64,000 bases of DNA, from positions 939,920 through 1,003,919 of the forward strand of contig NC_043741.1 in the NCBI RefSeq assembly GCF_004337985.1. Direction: 5' to 3'. This document shows positions 32,949-44,259 of this stretch, piece by piece. Position numbers and translations under genes: made by a program. This DNA is from Pyricularia pennisetigena (Eukaryota; Ascomycota; Sordariomycetes; Magnaporthales; Pyriculariaceae). The notes under the pieces were generated by a model, which saw nothing but the letters and a program-made list of their open reading frames with translations, was not told where the DNA came from and made no database searches. The stretch's first letter is position 1; each line of letters opens with the position of its first letter.

Positions 32949-35900
32949 TTTGGCTGCTTTGCCCTGCTGTACAGCTGACAGGAGCCTCCACCATATGTAT
33001 GATTCGGCAGTAGTCTGCAAACCAACCCTATTCGCAAGGTTGGCTTGTTGGACAATCAGATGGATTAAGATTATTGAAGGGTTGCGCAGCGGGGCGTCAT
33101 GGGATGGAATGCGACAGGGTAGCTTCTACAGTGTCAAACGGACTGTCATTTCCTACGGTACACACTGTCAGTGCACTGGCATGAAAAGGGGTAAGCCGTC
33201 AGGCGCAAGGTTGGGGTTTGACATTTGACTACAACTTCCTAAGGGAGTAATTATTAATTAATTTGAGTACCTCAAATATTGGCAAACTGACGTTATTCCC
33301 AAAAGCTATTGACAACACCGATATCCTGGCGAAAGTCGATACCATGGTAGACGATGAACCCCGCGCAAGAAATTAAACTCATCGAGGTTTTTGATGTGCC
33401 CTCCTCTTTAAGGCCTCATCATTGAACTTTCATTGATTCTGCTATTGTCGATCCTACCGGCAACATGCAGACTTGAGCAATAATTCAATCTAAAACCTAG
33501 AGACAAAATGCTCATCAAAGCCTTGAACAAACGCACGGAGACTTATTTTCATTACTGGTCGTTTCCAAGTTATTCTGTCACGTTGATACGATGCGAACTT
33601 GGAAACCCGGGGCCCATCTTGGCCATCATGGTCTTGTTGCTAATGCGAACTGCTGCTCGTCAAGGCTATCCATCAGCATGACGCCACGCTCTGACTGGGG
33701 TAGACTTATGTCATTCTCAGTAGGGAATTGACTTATTGAAGGGCTCAGTATATGTCTGAAGATGCCTTTATGCTTAGGATGGGATTCAATTGACTTTCGC
33801 CGTTGACGAGGGCATCTATGGATCACTCATGCCAGTACTAATGGATCAGTTACGGTACTAGCGAATTCATTGTGGCAGCGCTAATGAACATTCGATAAAC
33901 TCTTTTCTCCATTCCTTTACCTTTTTTATCAGGAATCTACCTTGGACTCATCCATGACCACCCATCACTCCATCCACGGATAAGCAAAACGGTTGACTCC
34001 ATCGTCAGCCATGGATGACTTCTCGGCACGAATGTTGTAAGATTGCGGTGAGGTTTCTACAACCGCTAGGGTCGTCCAAAGCTTCTCCGATGCAGCACTA
34101 TTAAGAACTAGGCCTTGGGGGAAATCCCGTCGTGCACCCNNTCCAAATAATAGTCTTGTACGATTCACTAGACTCGTCCCAACTAACCAGCTTCTTCAGA
34201 GCCGGGAATCAGCTCCAGGCAAAAGCGCCGCATGCCTCGGGACTAGCTTGCAGGAGCTACGGCGGCAAAGCAAATAAAGCCCGTAGACGCGGCACGGCCG
34301 CGCCACTGGTCGATGTGTGACTGTCCAGATCGATATTGGTAGTGATGGTGAAGCGGTCAACGTTTCCGTCCGAGCGCTCGCTCTGTTCACGCTCAGCCGC
34401 CTGGAGGAACTGGTTGACGGTTTCACCATGATTTTCTCGACTGTGACGAATATGGAGACCAGTGACTGCATTCTTGAGCTGTTGACCGCGTCTTCTTCGG
34501 CACCACCTTTGACCCTGAGTGGTGGATGTGTGGCCAGGTCGAGGTGGGCGCGGGGGATGTCAGCGAATGCGCAGAGGAAGCTGATTTCTTATTCGCCCTG
34601 GGGGGGTCCACATCTTGGAAGCATGCCTCGACACTGATGAAGCAAAGGCTGCGTTTGCTGGCCACTGGCTGGTCAAGTTGGATCAATATGGGTCTACCGA
34701 CTCTGACAATGATGCTGTTGCTGTTGGTTCCGCACGTGCTTTTTTATGATACGAGCACGGGAGATCATTGATAGCTTCGCCGTCACGTTCTTTGCTCTTA
34801 AAGTTTCGACGAATTAGGAAGCGTCGGGGTGCCATCCAGGACGGCCTGGACATTATCAACAAGCTTGATGAAGAGCGGCAATCTATAAGGCGGACGTAGC
34901 CACACTGGATTTGGTTGTGAAATTACGTAGGGTCTTTGCAGCGCAAATCTTGCTAGCCTAATATTGTTATATCAGCTTCCATTTTATCAAGATGATATGA
35001 CTTGCCTGGCCATCCACCTTGTCGCCACAAACAGACATGATGGCATGGTGCGAGTGTTCTGAAATATTTGTGTCAACTGGCTTAAATATTTAATCACAAA
35101 ATTATTGTTGTGAACTTGAATTTGTCATAGAGATTCTCGTCAGAAGAGTGCATTATTGAGGTAGAGAGTCGAGGAAAGGAGGCCAGCCCCAGCAGCCGTA
35201 GCTTACCAATCGTAGGCGAACAACTACAGCGCAATGGGAAGTTGTACAAGCCCAGTCGGTCCCGAGTATATTCGAGATACAGCAAACCCCAAAGGATGAG
35301 CGGCGCTCCATTGCTATGCCACAAGTCCAATTACCAAAATGACGATTTTCATACTGTATACCCCGAGTCCTCTAATGTGCTTGCTTAGCCACCATTGGAG
35401 GCTGCGTTTTATAACATGCGAAAGCACTGACTAATGAAACCATACACAAATACATTTCCATGTAAGCCATGCTGCCTCGTTATCCTACAGCCATGTCTTG
35501 ACTCACAGATATCATGTTTATATTGCACATTCAGAATGAATGCAACATCTACTAAAGCCTCTGCCAAAAGTCTCTGAATGAGCTTTAGATAGAAATTATG
35601 CGAGCTCGCATCTTGGGGACATTGGGATAGGAAACAGGGCCAAATACTAGGCACTGGACTCGCAATCACCGCCATTACCACCACACTTATACCAGTACTT
35701 CCTGGGAGACTGACTGCTACATGACTGTAAACAGAAAAGACTGCAGCCCCTTGTACGCGAATATTGAAGTTTCTTTTTTTTTTTTTTGCCGAATTGGGAA
35801 AGAATTCGTCAAAATCCCATACAAAATAATGAGACTAGACCACCGTAGTAAAAAGAAAAAAAAAAATTATTTTCAGCTACTTGAGTTTGAAATATCTTAT

Positions 35901-37458
35901 GACGCTTAGAGATAATGTGATGAAGAATTCCTTCTTCAAATCCCAAGTGGTGGATATTGGTTTGATATTCAGCAAATGATTGTTACAAAGCAATTAACAA
36001 AGGTACTATTCCGCTCTTATCACATGTGATATGTGGAAACTAGAACTCGTACTGAAAAAAAGAAGAATATAAAACATGCGCCAAGTGTGTCATTACTTCT
36101 CGTTAAAAATGAACAGTCGAAGCAGATTAGCTTGGCTTGATATCACACTTGTGGTATGTACAGCTGTTGATTCCCATGTCTATGAAGCTTTGGTGAAATA
36201 TATTGATGAGAGAGGAGCATGAGGGCAGACTAAAGTTGTGTCAACAAGTAGCCTGCCTTATGGACAAAGGAACTCAAGTAAAAGGTTCAAAAAACTAAAG
36301 AACAATCCGAACTTATAGCTTGGAGGTAGGCTGAGCTTATAAACCATTCGTTACGATGCAAACATACTTTCATCTTTCAAGATGAAATTCCTGGAATCGG
36401 AAACAGGTGCGTCGTGAAAGTATCGTTCAGCTCCATTTGAAACGTTGATGGTTAGCTGAACACTCCACACCACTTCCCCACAGCAACAAGGGGGTGGTGC
36501 CTAGAACACGATTAGGGTAGGATGCAACTGGACCCCGGTATGCTTGCCATTTAGGCTCATTCCCCCCCCACCAACACACACAATTAGCCACATCTGCCAC
36601 ATCTACACCTCGGAGCATTATAAAGACAATACACATAGGTATTAAACCATCAATCGCATTCAGTACGAAGCACCTAATACGTGTGCCTGATTGGAATAGA
36701 GGGTATTTGTAGTTGTATGCATGGTTTTTCTTTTCTTCACAAAAGCATTGATATGTAGGTTTCGTGCAGAAACAAAACAAGATTGGAGTCATTCGAGTTT
36801 CTGTATAGCCGTATAAACAAAGAAACGAAGTGAATCTATTCAAACAGATGGACATTGGAGACTGCCAGTTGTTTGCTGGGTACTGTTTAGTATACCTAGG
36901 TACCTGTCAAATTTATCCATACGGGTCCGCTCGGTATCTTCTCGGAATGCTTAGGACCAGGCCAAGACTGCAGTTGGACCCTCAACTATGGTACTGTACT
37001 TAGCACGCATTCCAAGCCCACTTGTTTCCGTCCCCCCGCATTTTCCTTCTGCGGGTTGCCAGCACTTTCAACCTAACCTTGTCACAATCACCGCGTTTTT
37101 CATCGGCCTTTTTCCACACAGGAACCTTTGCCATATTTGTCCAGAGGTACTTACCGTACCTATTCCAATCTGACGCATGCTGCGTCGCTCCTGTACCCCT
37201 TATTTCTGCCACATTCTCTGCATGCACGCCCAGTCACAGCCAGCCTGCCTTGCTTTGCCCTCAAAAACCCGAAAATCGCTCCTACAAAAAGCCGCAACTC
37301 AGATGTGAGAAGAGACTGGAGTTGCCGCTCCCACTACCATACCAAAACTCGCCAAGACCGCCAACCTCAACTCAAAATCTCACATTCCGGAAATTGGACA
37401 CCCTGAAGAATCACAATCGAGTCACACATAGTCAACACGCCGCGACGACCATCACAAA
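32949..37458. other. long gene-poor region
   Basis: About 4.5 kb with no supported gene. A GC-richer island at about 34130-34900 (with an N pair at 34140-34141) contains open fragments such as 34317-34637 (+), but no coherent exon chain or known family. This may be a decayed gene. The rest is AT-rich with A/T tracts near 35773 and 35863. A palindromic CCTAGGTACC-type stretch lies near 36893. The last few hundred bases are the leader of the gene at 37459. Confidence 0.45.
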
Positions 37459-38187
37459 ATGGAGAGCATACAGCTAGCCCAGATGCTGGCTGATCTCAGC
37501 GATCTAGACGCAGCAGTACGCGCCCCCGCAAACACCTTTTTTTTCCCCAAGTGCATCTTCATGCTACGCACTGCGCGAACTGACGCGCTTCTATTCTTGG
37601 CCACAGGCCCTGATCTCCCTGGCTGACATTCATGGGAAATTTCCAGCAAGAGGCCTCTGCCGCCCTAGCCCTCGTCAACGCGAATAAGAACCTACCGACG
37701 GCCAACAACGCAACCCAAGACCCTACATCAGGACCCAAGGCGACAGAGAGACACCACCACCGTGTGGCTTCTGCGCAACCGGCGATCAACAGAACGTCCT
37801 CACCGGCCACCATGTTCGACAAGTTTGGCCGTAAAATGTTCACCCCGCCCATGACACGAAGCAACTCCACTCAGGGTTCCATACCAGGGACTCCCAGGAG
37901 AGAGTTAGAGGTAAGTAGGCTGGGCATTTTTTCCTCAAATGTTGTGCTCTATCACTAGGAAACTGACGATTTGGTATTTGTTTCAGATGGAAGACGATGT
38001 TGACCGAGCCTCGACACTCATCTCCCTCTACGAGATACGAGCAAAGATCAAGCAGCAGGACAATTCAAGCTTAATTCGAGCGCGGGAAAAGATACAGGCT
38101 CTGGCAGCCAAGCAACAAGCTCAAGCAGCGGCAGAAAAGAAGGACACAGCACAAAACCCTCGATATAACTATCCGAAACAGACCTGA
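37459..38187 (+). CDS. uncharacterised protein with C-terminal coiled-coil-like helix
   Basis: My model has three exons, 37459-37515, 37647-37910 and 37987-38187, encoding 173 aa. It begins MESIQLAQMLADLSDLDAA, joins QEASAALALVNANKN, and ends with a charged helix (DDVDRASTLISLYEIRAKIK, then REKIQALAAKQQAQAAAEKK). The middle is Thr/Pro/Ser-rich with MFDKFGRKMFTPPM. For intron 1 the acceptor TTTCCAG at 37646, with a CTGAC branch point, keeps the frame open. The nearer CCACAG acceptor at about 37606 leads to a stop. Intron 2 uses GTAAGT..TTTCAG. Heptad-like spacing suggests a subunit of a complex. I do not recognise the family. Confidence 0.6.
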
Positions 38188-39258
38188 GATCAACATTGAC
38201 GTACTTGACGAGCCGCTCCGACCTTCTCCCTTGTTCTTCCCCTTTTGGTAATTTTTTTTCTCGCTCATTACTTTGCATCTACGACAAGGTTCCCTCTTTC
38301 TTTTTTCCCCCTTTTTTCTTTGTTTTGGCAGCGGCATTTTTCATTTAGTAGGGGTCATGGAATGGGAATTGGTAGTTTCTGGATCATACCAACAACAGAC
38401 GGCGTTTGGAGTTTCAAAGCAATCCTTGGATGGACTTGCAGCGGGCATTTGTTCGCGTTCCTCTTAAGTCACAGAGGGCGGCTTATGGCCACCGACGAAG
38501 GTTTACATATGGGGTTTTCGCTATTGTTATGGTTCAACTTGGCGTCCTTCAGTCGCTTATACTATGATCAGGAATTTTCGACGGTGGAATTGGACAGCTG
38601 GACCATTAAGAGGAAACTAGCTCGTCATGGAATTAGACTAGGGCCAAGTTATGCGGTGTTACGGTGTGAAGATATGCATACTATTTCATACCTAGACGCC
38701 CGAATTCTGAACAGTGACGTCTTTGGCTGCACGCTTGGTCAAAGGAGGCACGCGACATGCATCTTTGGAGCGGGGACAATTTGTGCGTTTATAATGAGAG
38801 AAAATGGGCGCATTATTACTCTAACTGGGTCATTTTACTGTATATTAATAAATGGCTTTATGTACCTATACTAGCATAGTATCCATTATCGCAAAGGCAA
38901 ATAGCCACCTGCCTGTATCCTGGTTTGAACCATAAACCCTTTCGACAATGATTTGCTCACCATGATGCACAACCACCAGCCTTATGGGTCGGCATTTAAC
39001 TCATCCACCACACAACTGCGTCACTTGTGCAAATCAGCGGGACCCGCACATCTGGAACAAGGGCCCCACACATGAGCTATCGATAGAGCAATCGGGGTTC
39101 CTCTAGCTCGCAACCCGTCTCCCGCGTTTTAATTTCGTCACTCGAGTCGCGCGACGAATTGACCTCCAAATTGTGGCCCTACCCTTTGTCCGACAGACAG
39201 ACCACAGACGTACAACAACCGATCCCGCCAGGCCTGTACGGGCCAAACTGCGTTCACG
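38188..39258. other. intergenic, no gene recognised
   Basis: Downstream flank of the 173-aa gene and promoter of the PWI/RS gene. A 209-codon plus-strand frame (38245-38874) has no domain, no recognisable composition and begins in a pyrimidine-rich 3' flank, so I treat it as chance. Confidence 0.5.
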
Positions 39259-41136
39259 ATGGCTACAGGTGTAGATGCGAAGCTGCTAAAGTCGACCAGG
39301 TTCCCGCCGGAATTTTCACAAAAGGTTGACATGCAAAAAGTTAACCTTCAGGTAATGAAGAAGTATGTTCGCCCCGGCACAAAAAGATTGACCTCGGCGC
39401 GCGGGCGATGACTGCAGTCACTTGGTCTGTTCATCACGTGTCCAAGTGAGTCTAGGGAAAAAGAAAAGCTAACAATATGTGACGATTCCCATCATGGCAG
39501 ATGGATTGCTAGCAGGATCTCGGAAATTTTGGGCAGCGAAGATGACGTCGTGATAGAGCTTTGCTATAATCTGATTGAAAGCTCTCGCTTTGTGAGTTGT
39601 CGCGTTCAACGTTGAGAAAGCGCAACTGTGCTACGCTGTATAACCCTAACTAACCTCGGTTACTCTTCCAGCCTGACATCAAAGGCCTACAGATCCAGCT
39701 CACCGGATTTCTAGACAAGGAAACGCCCGGTTTCTGCAAAGAGCTATGGAATCTGTGCTTGAGCGCTCAAGCCAGTCCACAGGGCGTGCCGAAGGAGCTT
39801 CTGGAAGCCAAGAAGCGCGAGCTTATGCAAGAGAAGGTACGATAAACTTCTAGCTTCCGAAGAAGGTTGGACGTGACACTAACTCTATGGCCATTCTAAC
39901 GTATAGATCGAAGCTGAAAAAGCAGCAGAGGAGCGACAAAAACGCGAGGCACAATCTTTTCGAGGACGAGGCGATGGTCGTTCCGACAGCTACCGTGGAG
40001 GGGGCCGCGGTCGTGGTCGTGGTGGTGGTTTCGGAGACAGGGACATGAACGACCGACGAGGCGGTTTCACTCGCGGAAGGGACGGTTCTCGCTCACCACC
40101 GCCACGTGGTGGTGTCGGCGGCGACTCCTACAGAGCTCCCCGTCGGGACATTTATGTGCCTCGCGGTCGCAGAAATTCTATGGGAAGGCGTGGCGACACC
40201 AAACGAAGATCTCCTTCAGTAGATTCCGGGAGCTCAAGATCGAGGACGCGCAGTGCGAGCTCTGCTAGTAGCGACAGATCACCGTCCCGTTCGCGCTCCC
40301 CGCCGCCCCGACGCGAGCAGCGTGGTTCACGATATCGAGATTCAAGGAAGCGCTTACGGTCGCCGCGGCGACCCTACCGGCCCAGACGCCGATCTTCCTC
40401 AGTTGCTAGTGTCTCTCGGTCTCGGTCACCTAAGAGGCGTAGGAGGGCTAGCTCGCGTGGCCGGGAGGTTGGACGCTTGACTAGATCTCCTTCATCCTCG
40501 TCAACATCTTCACGATCACGCTCACGTTCACGCTTACGTAGCCGAAGCCGAAGCCGGAGCCGGAGCCCGCCGGGTGGCAAGAATGGCAAAACTGGCCGGG
40601 GCAGCAAGAGGAGAGGGCGATCACCGACGCGCAGCCCAAGCCCGGCGAGTTCGCGTGGGAGTCGCCGGCGCCGGCGCCACGGCTCTCGTAGCCTGAGCAA
40701 ACACCGCCGCAGCCGCAGCCCTAATCGTAGTCACGGGCGTCACAGAAGCACAAGTCGGGACCGGGGCAAGAACCGTGATCGATCCAACTCACGCCATAGG
40801 CGACATGGGTCGGATAGGAAGAGACGCCAAAGCCCCTCGATTTCACCACCAAGAGACTCACGAGACAAATCAGCTGATGGATCCCGCACCAAAGACAGAC
40901 CAACGCCACAGCTACGCACTGGCGAACCAGAATCGACCACCGCCGCCTCAAGCCCGCCCAAGGTCCGCTCCCCGCTTCAGTGAGCCGGTAGTGATGGAGG
41001 GCTGAGCTGATATAATCTCTGCTTCCAGGCCAGAAAAGATTCCGTTGACAACGAAGCCAACTTGTTGCGGGAAAAAGAACTTAAGGAGAGAATTCTGAAG
41101 ATGAGATCCTCAAAGAGCGGCTCCAGCATTGCATGA
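39259..41136 (+). CDS. PWI-domain, RS-rich splicing factor (SRRM1/SRm160-like)
   Basis: Five exons (39259-39362, 39501-39591, 39672-39836, 39907-40979, 41034-41136) encode about 511 aa. Residues 1-120 carry the PWI domain: TRFPPEFSQKVDMQKVNLQV, then KKWIASRISEILGSEDDVVI, then IKGLQIQLTGFLD. This domain binds nucleic acid in pre-mRNA processing factors. An EAEKAAEERQKRE helix and RGRGRGRGGGFG box precede some 300 residues of dense Arg-Ser dipeptides. The last exon adds KDSVDNEANLLREKELKERI and ends SSKSGSSIA. It is reached from donor GTGAGC only with the second of two acceptors five bases apart (41028 and 41033). The first gives another frame and a short tail. If the last intron is not removed, translation stops at 40983. 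Role: a nuclear splicing or mRNA 3'-processing coactivator. Confidence 0.85.
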
Positions 41137-42344
41137 GGCTAACCACTTCGTAAAGGGTCATGCTTAGGCTGCACCATTGCCCATACCTTCACGGCGACGC
41201 ATCCCAACCATCCCATACCCCTTCCTACAACAGACAGGGCTTGGTTTGGCTCCAGTTACCATTTCTTGTCGGGTATGCCTAACCTGAGTTGACATAGCTT
41301 CACGTGTTAGGTGGGGACTTTTTCGCAGCATTACACATGGCAATACTTGCTTAATTGGCTGTCCTGTCGTGGAAGCGCCACTTTGGTCTTTTTTTAAGAT
41401 CGGAAATATCATACCCGACGTATCATGAGTATATTATTCTGCTTTGAAAGCGCATCAACTCACAGGGCTCCGAGACATAACTGCCATTGCAATAAACAGG
41501 CATACGGGCACATGGAACAGTTCGTGGCGACATGGCTTTGGAAGCCGAGGCTAAGACGATTCATAGAAGGATTGATTGCTCCTATAGAAAGGCAGTATAG
41601 ATTATTTGCCAAATAAACAGTTGTAAAAAGTTGCATCTCCAGATGACTCTTCATTTCTTTTATCTGGATGCGTTAAATCACAGACGCATTTGTTCGTATA
41701 TTTTTGGGCAGATGCGACTTTGCGACGTCACGGAGCAAAAGGAGGTTTTAATTTAAGAATGCCGTCCTCCGCACTTTCTTTGTTAAATTAAATCGCGTCC
41801 CCGTTGATCAAAAGTGGGGTTGACATTTTCCTTAACTGAAGCTCCTAATGTAACCTGGCCGACCCTCGTTTGCGCCCGTCTTAACTTTTCGTCGAATCGG
41901 TCTTGATGACGATGCAAGAGACAATGGTCTAAGGCTCGACTCCAGCGTATGTCGATCTAAGAACCAGAGTTCTCAATGCGCCTTGGACCCGCGCCTCGGA
42001 TTTCGATCACGCATACTTAGCTCAATCACTGGCTTTGTTGGACCGACAAAACAACAGCGCCGTGAGTCCCCTAAGCTAGTTGCATACATACGGTACCTTG
42101 ACTTGCATGTACGCTCAAGCTAACCCCTATTCTAGATTGTCCACCGAAAGCTCGCTGCGGCCAAAAACTTTGACTGATAGAAAGTACAGCAGCATCCAAA
42201 GGCGACGCGACCAGCTGCACGACCGGAATCGACTGCGCCCACATGTACATGGCAACCTGAGCACGCCGCATTGTCCCCTGGCGGAAGCGAGCCGCTCCCT
42301 CCCTCCCGATCCAAAAAAAAAAAAAAAAAAAAAAAAAAAGAATC
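41137..42344. other. intergenic with A27 tract abutting the next start codon
   Basis: No gene recognised. The promoter and leader of the mannosyltransferase end in 27 consecutive A (42313-42339), only five bases before its ATG. Confidence 0.55.
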
Positions 42345-43470
42345 ATGTTTCGAAGACTCAGACGCATGCCGCGGCGGCTACACCCGCTAGTCGTTGCGGC
42401 TATGTGGCTCGCCGTCCCACTCGCGCTTGAGAGCCTCTACCACCAGCGAGGCTACAACGTACCGAAGCCGGAGCGCGAGATGGACGCCGCCTTCTTCGGC
42501 AGCGAGGGCTGCCTGGATCCGGTAGAGATGGCCAAGGGGCCGCGCGAGAAGGCGGCGCTCGTCATGCTGGCGCGCAACTCGGAGCTGGAGCAGGCAAAGC
42601 ACACAGTCGAGTCGGTCGAGCGCCGCTTCAACCGCTGGTTCCACTACCCCGTGGTGTTTTTTAACGACGAGGAGTGGGACCCCGAGTTTGTGCGCCAGCT
42701 CAACGCTACGGTCAGCGGAGAGGCGAGGTTCGAGGTCATTCCCAGGGAGGTGTGGTACTTTCCGAGCTGGATGGATGCGGACAAGGCAAAGGCTAGCATC
42801 AAGGACCAAGGCGATAGGGGGGTCTCGCATGGTGGGCTGGAGGGGTATCATCACATGTGCCGGTTTTACTCTGGGTAAGTGGCAAGGGCTTTTTTTTCTT
42901 CTTGTGAATGATGCTTTGTGGGAGGGAGAGAGAGAGAGAGAGAGAAATAACCACAACATGACTGACAGGTTCACGCCGGCTTGTTTTGCAGCAAGTTTTA
43001 CAACCTGGAGGCGCTCAAGGAGTTCAGGTGGTACTGGAGGTTAGAGCCCGACGTCGACTTTACGTGCTCAATAACCTACGACCCCTTTGTCGAGATGGCC
43101 AAGCGCAACAAAAAGTACGGCTTCACGATATCGCTGTGGGAGGAGCGCGACACGTGCCCAACCTTGTTTCGCCACATGGCGGACTGGAAGGAGGCCAACC
43201 ACGTCCCGACCAACAACCTCTGGAAGGCCGCCATCTCGGCCTCGTGGGTGCCCTGGCCGTTCCGCAACCTCGTCGCCTGGCTGTCGCACAGGGACAGGTT
43301 CGGCGACATGTGGAGCGGCTGCCACTACTGGAGCAACTTTGAGATTGCCGACATGGACTTTTTCCGCGGCAAGAAGTACCAGGACATGTTTGAGTACCTG
43401 GACAAGAAAGGCGGCTTCTACTTTGAGCGGGTAAGCATCTTGCAACCTTTGATTTTGCATGCATGGCCGT

Positions 43471-43501
<31 letters not shown>

Positions 43502-43855
43502 GCTTATTTGCTAACTATTCATCACCTTTGTTTTCTCTCACAGTGGGGCGATGCTGCGGTACACTCCATCGCGGTCGCCATGCTCTTGGACCCGTCCCAG
43601 GTCCACCACTTTGACGATATAGGATATCGGCACGACCAGCTGTACCAGTGCCCCGTCAACTCCCTCGGCAACCAGCTGCCTGACAATCCCAGCTTGGGGA
43701 CGGACAAGAACTGGGCTCCCCCAGCGGAGGGGGGCGTCGGGTGCCGCTGCGAGTGCGACGGCAGGACGACGCCGCGCAACCACCCGGGCTACTGTCTCAA
43801 CAAGCTCAAGGCGCCCAACACCAGGAGCCGACCCTGGTTTACGTGGTTCTTGTAA
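42345..43855 (+). CDS. alpha-1,2-mannosyltransferase, KTR/KRE2 family (GT15)
   Basis: Exons 42345-42874, 42992-43430 and 43544-43855 encode about 426 aa. A short basic N-terminus (MFRRLRRMPRRLHP) and one hydrophobic helix (LVVAAMWLAVPLAL) give a type II Golgi topology. The lumenal domain has KAALVMLARNSEL, WFHYPVVFFNDEEW, GLEGYHHMCRFYSGKFYNL, then FRWYWRLEPDVDFTC with the family acidic motif, SGCHYWSNFEIADMDFFR and AVHSIAVAML. These are conserved GT15 blocks. The family adds alpha-1,2-mannose to N- and O-glycans from GDP-mannose. Introns begin GTAAGT and GTAAGC. Intron 2 contains a (TA)13 microsatellite. It converges on ERD1. Confidence 0.93.
42925..42945. repeat. GA microsatellite in intron 1 of the GT15 gene
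   Basis: A short GA-dinucleotide run (about ten units) in intron 1, well upstream of the acceptor TTTTGCAG. Confidence 0.8.
43476..43501. repeat. (TA)13 microsatellite in intron 2 of the GT15 gene
   Basis: A perfect 26-base TA repeat upstream of the branch point (GCTAAC at about 43510) and the CACAG acceptor. Likely polymorphic. Confidence 0.9.
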
Positions 43856-44259
43856 TATTTTTGCCATGTATTTTTCCTGATGGGGAAAACTACAAATATA
43901 TACCATATATGATATACTGTTGGGATGTATTCAAGCTTGAGAGGATTATGTTACGTCTTTTTCTTTCTTTCTTTTTTCTGTATACAAAACAGAGGTCATA
44001 CGAGGACATGTACTTTTCTTGGGTTCATGGTATCATTAGGGCAGACAGGACGTGCCTACATATATTCTATAATATACCCGCGAAATGAAGAATATTGCTC
44101 TCGTCCAAGCAATTACAATACCGGCATCCGTGCAAAACGTAACGTCAGTCGAAAAAAAAAAAGGTACAGCTGTTTCTAACCACCTTTTTTTTTTCATAAA
44201 GCATTTCTTTTTCTGTTCTACCTGGGCAGCCGAGTCGAACGAAGCCCGAGAGACGACAG
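43856..44259. other. convergent 3' spacer between GT15 and ERD1
   Basis: About 400 AT-rich bases with A- and T-tracts near 44152 and 44188. No coding features. Confidence 0.55.

Noticed and set aside
38245..38874. 209-codon plus-strand frame after the coiled-coil gene
   Set aside because: It starts in a pyrimidine-rich 3' flank and has no domain and no sign of conservation.
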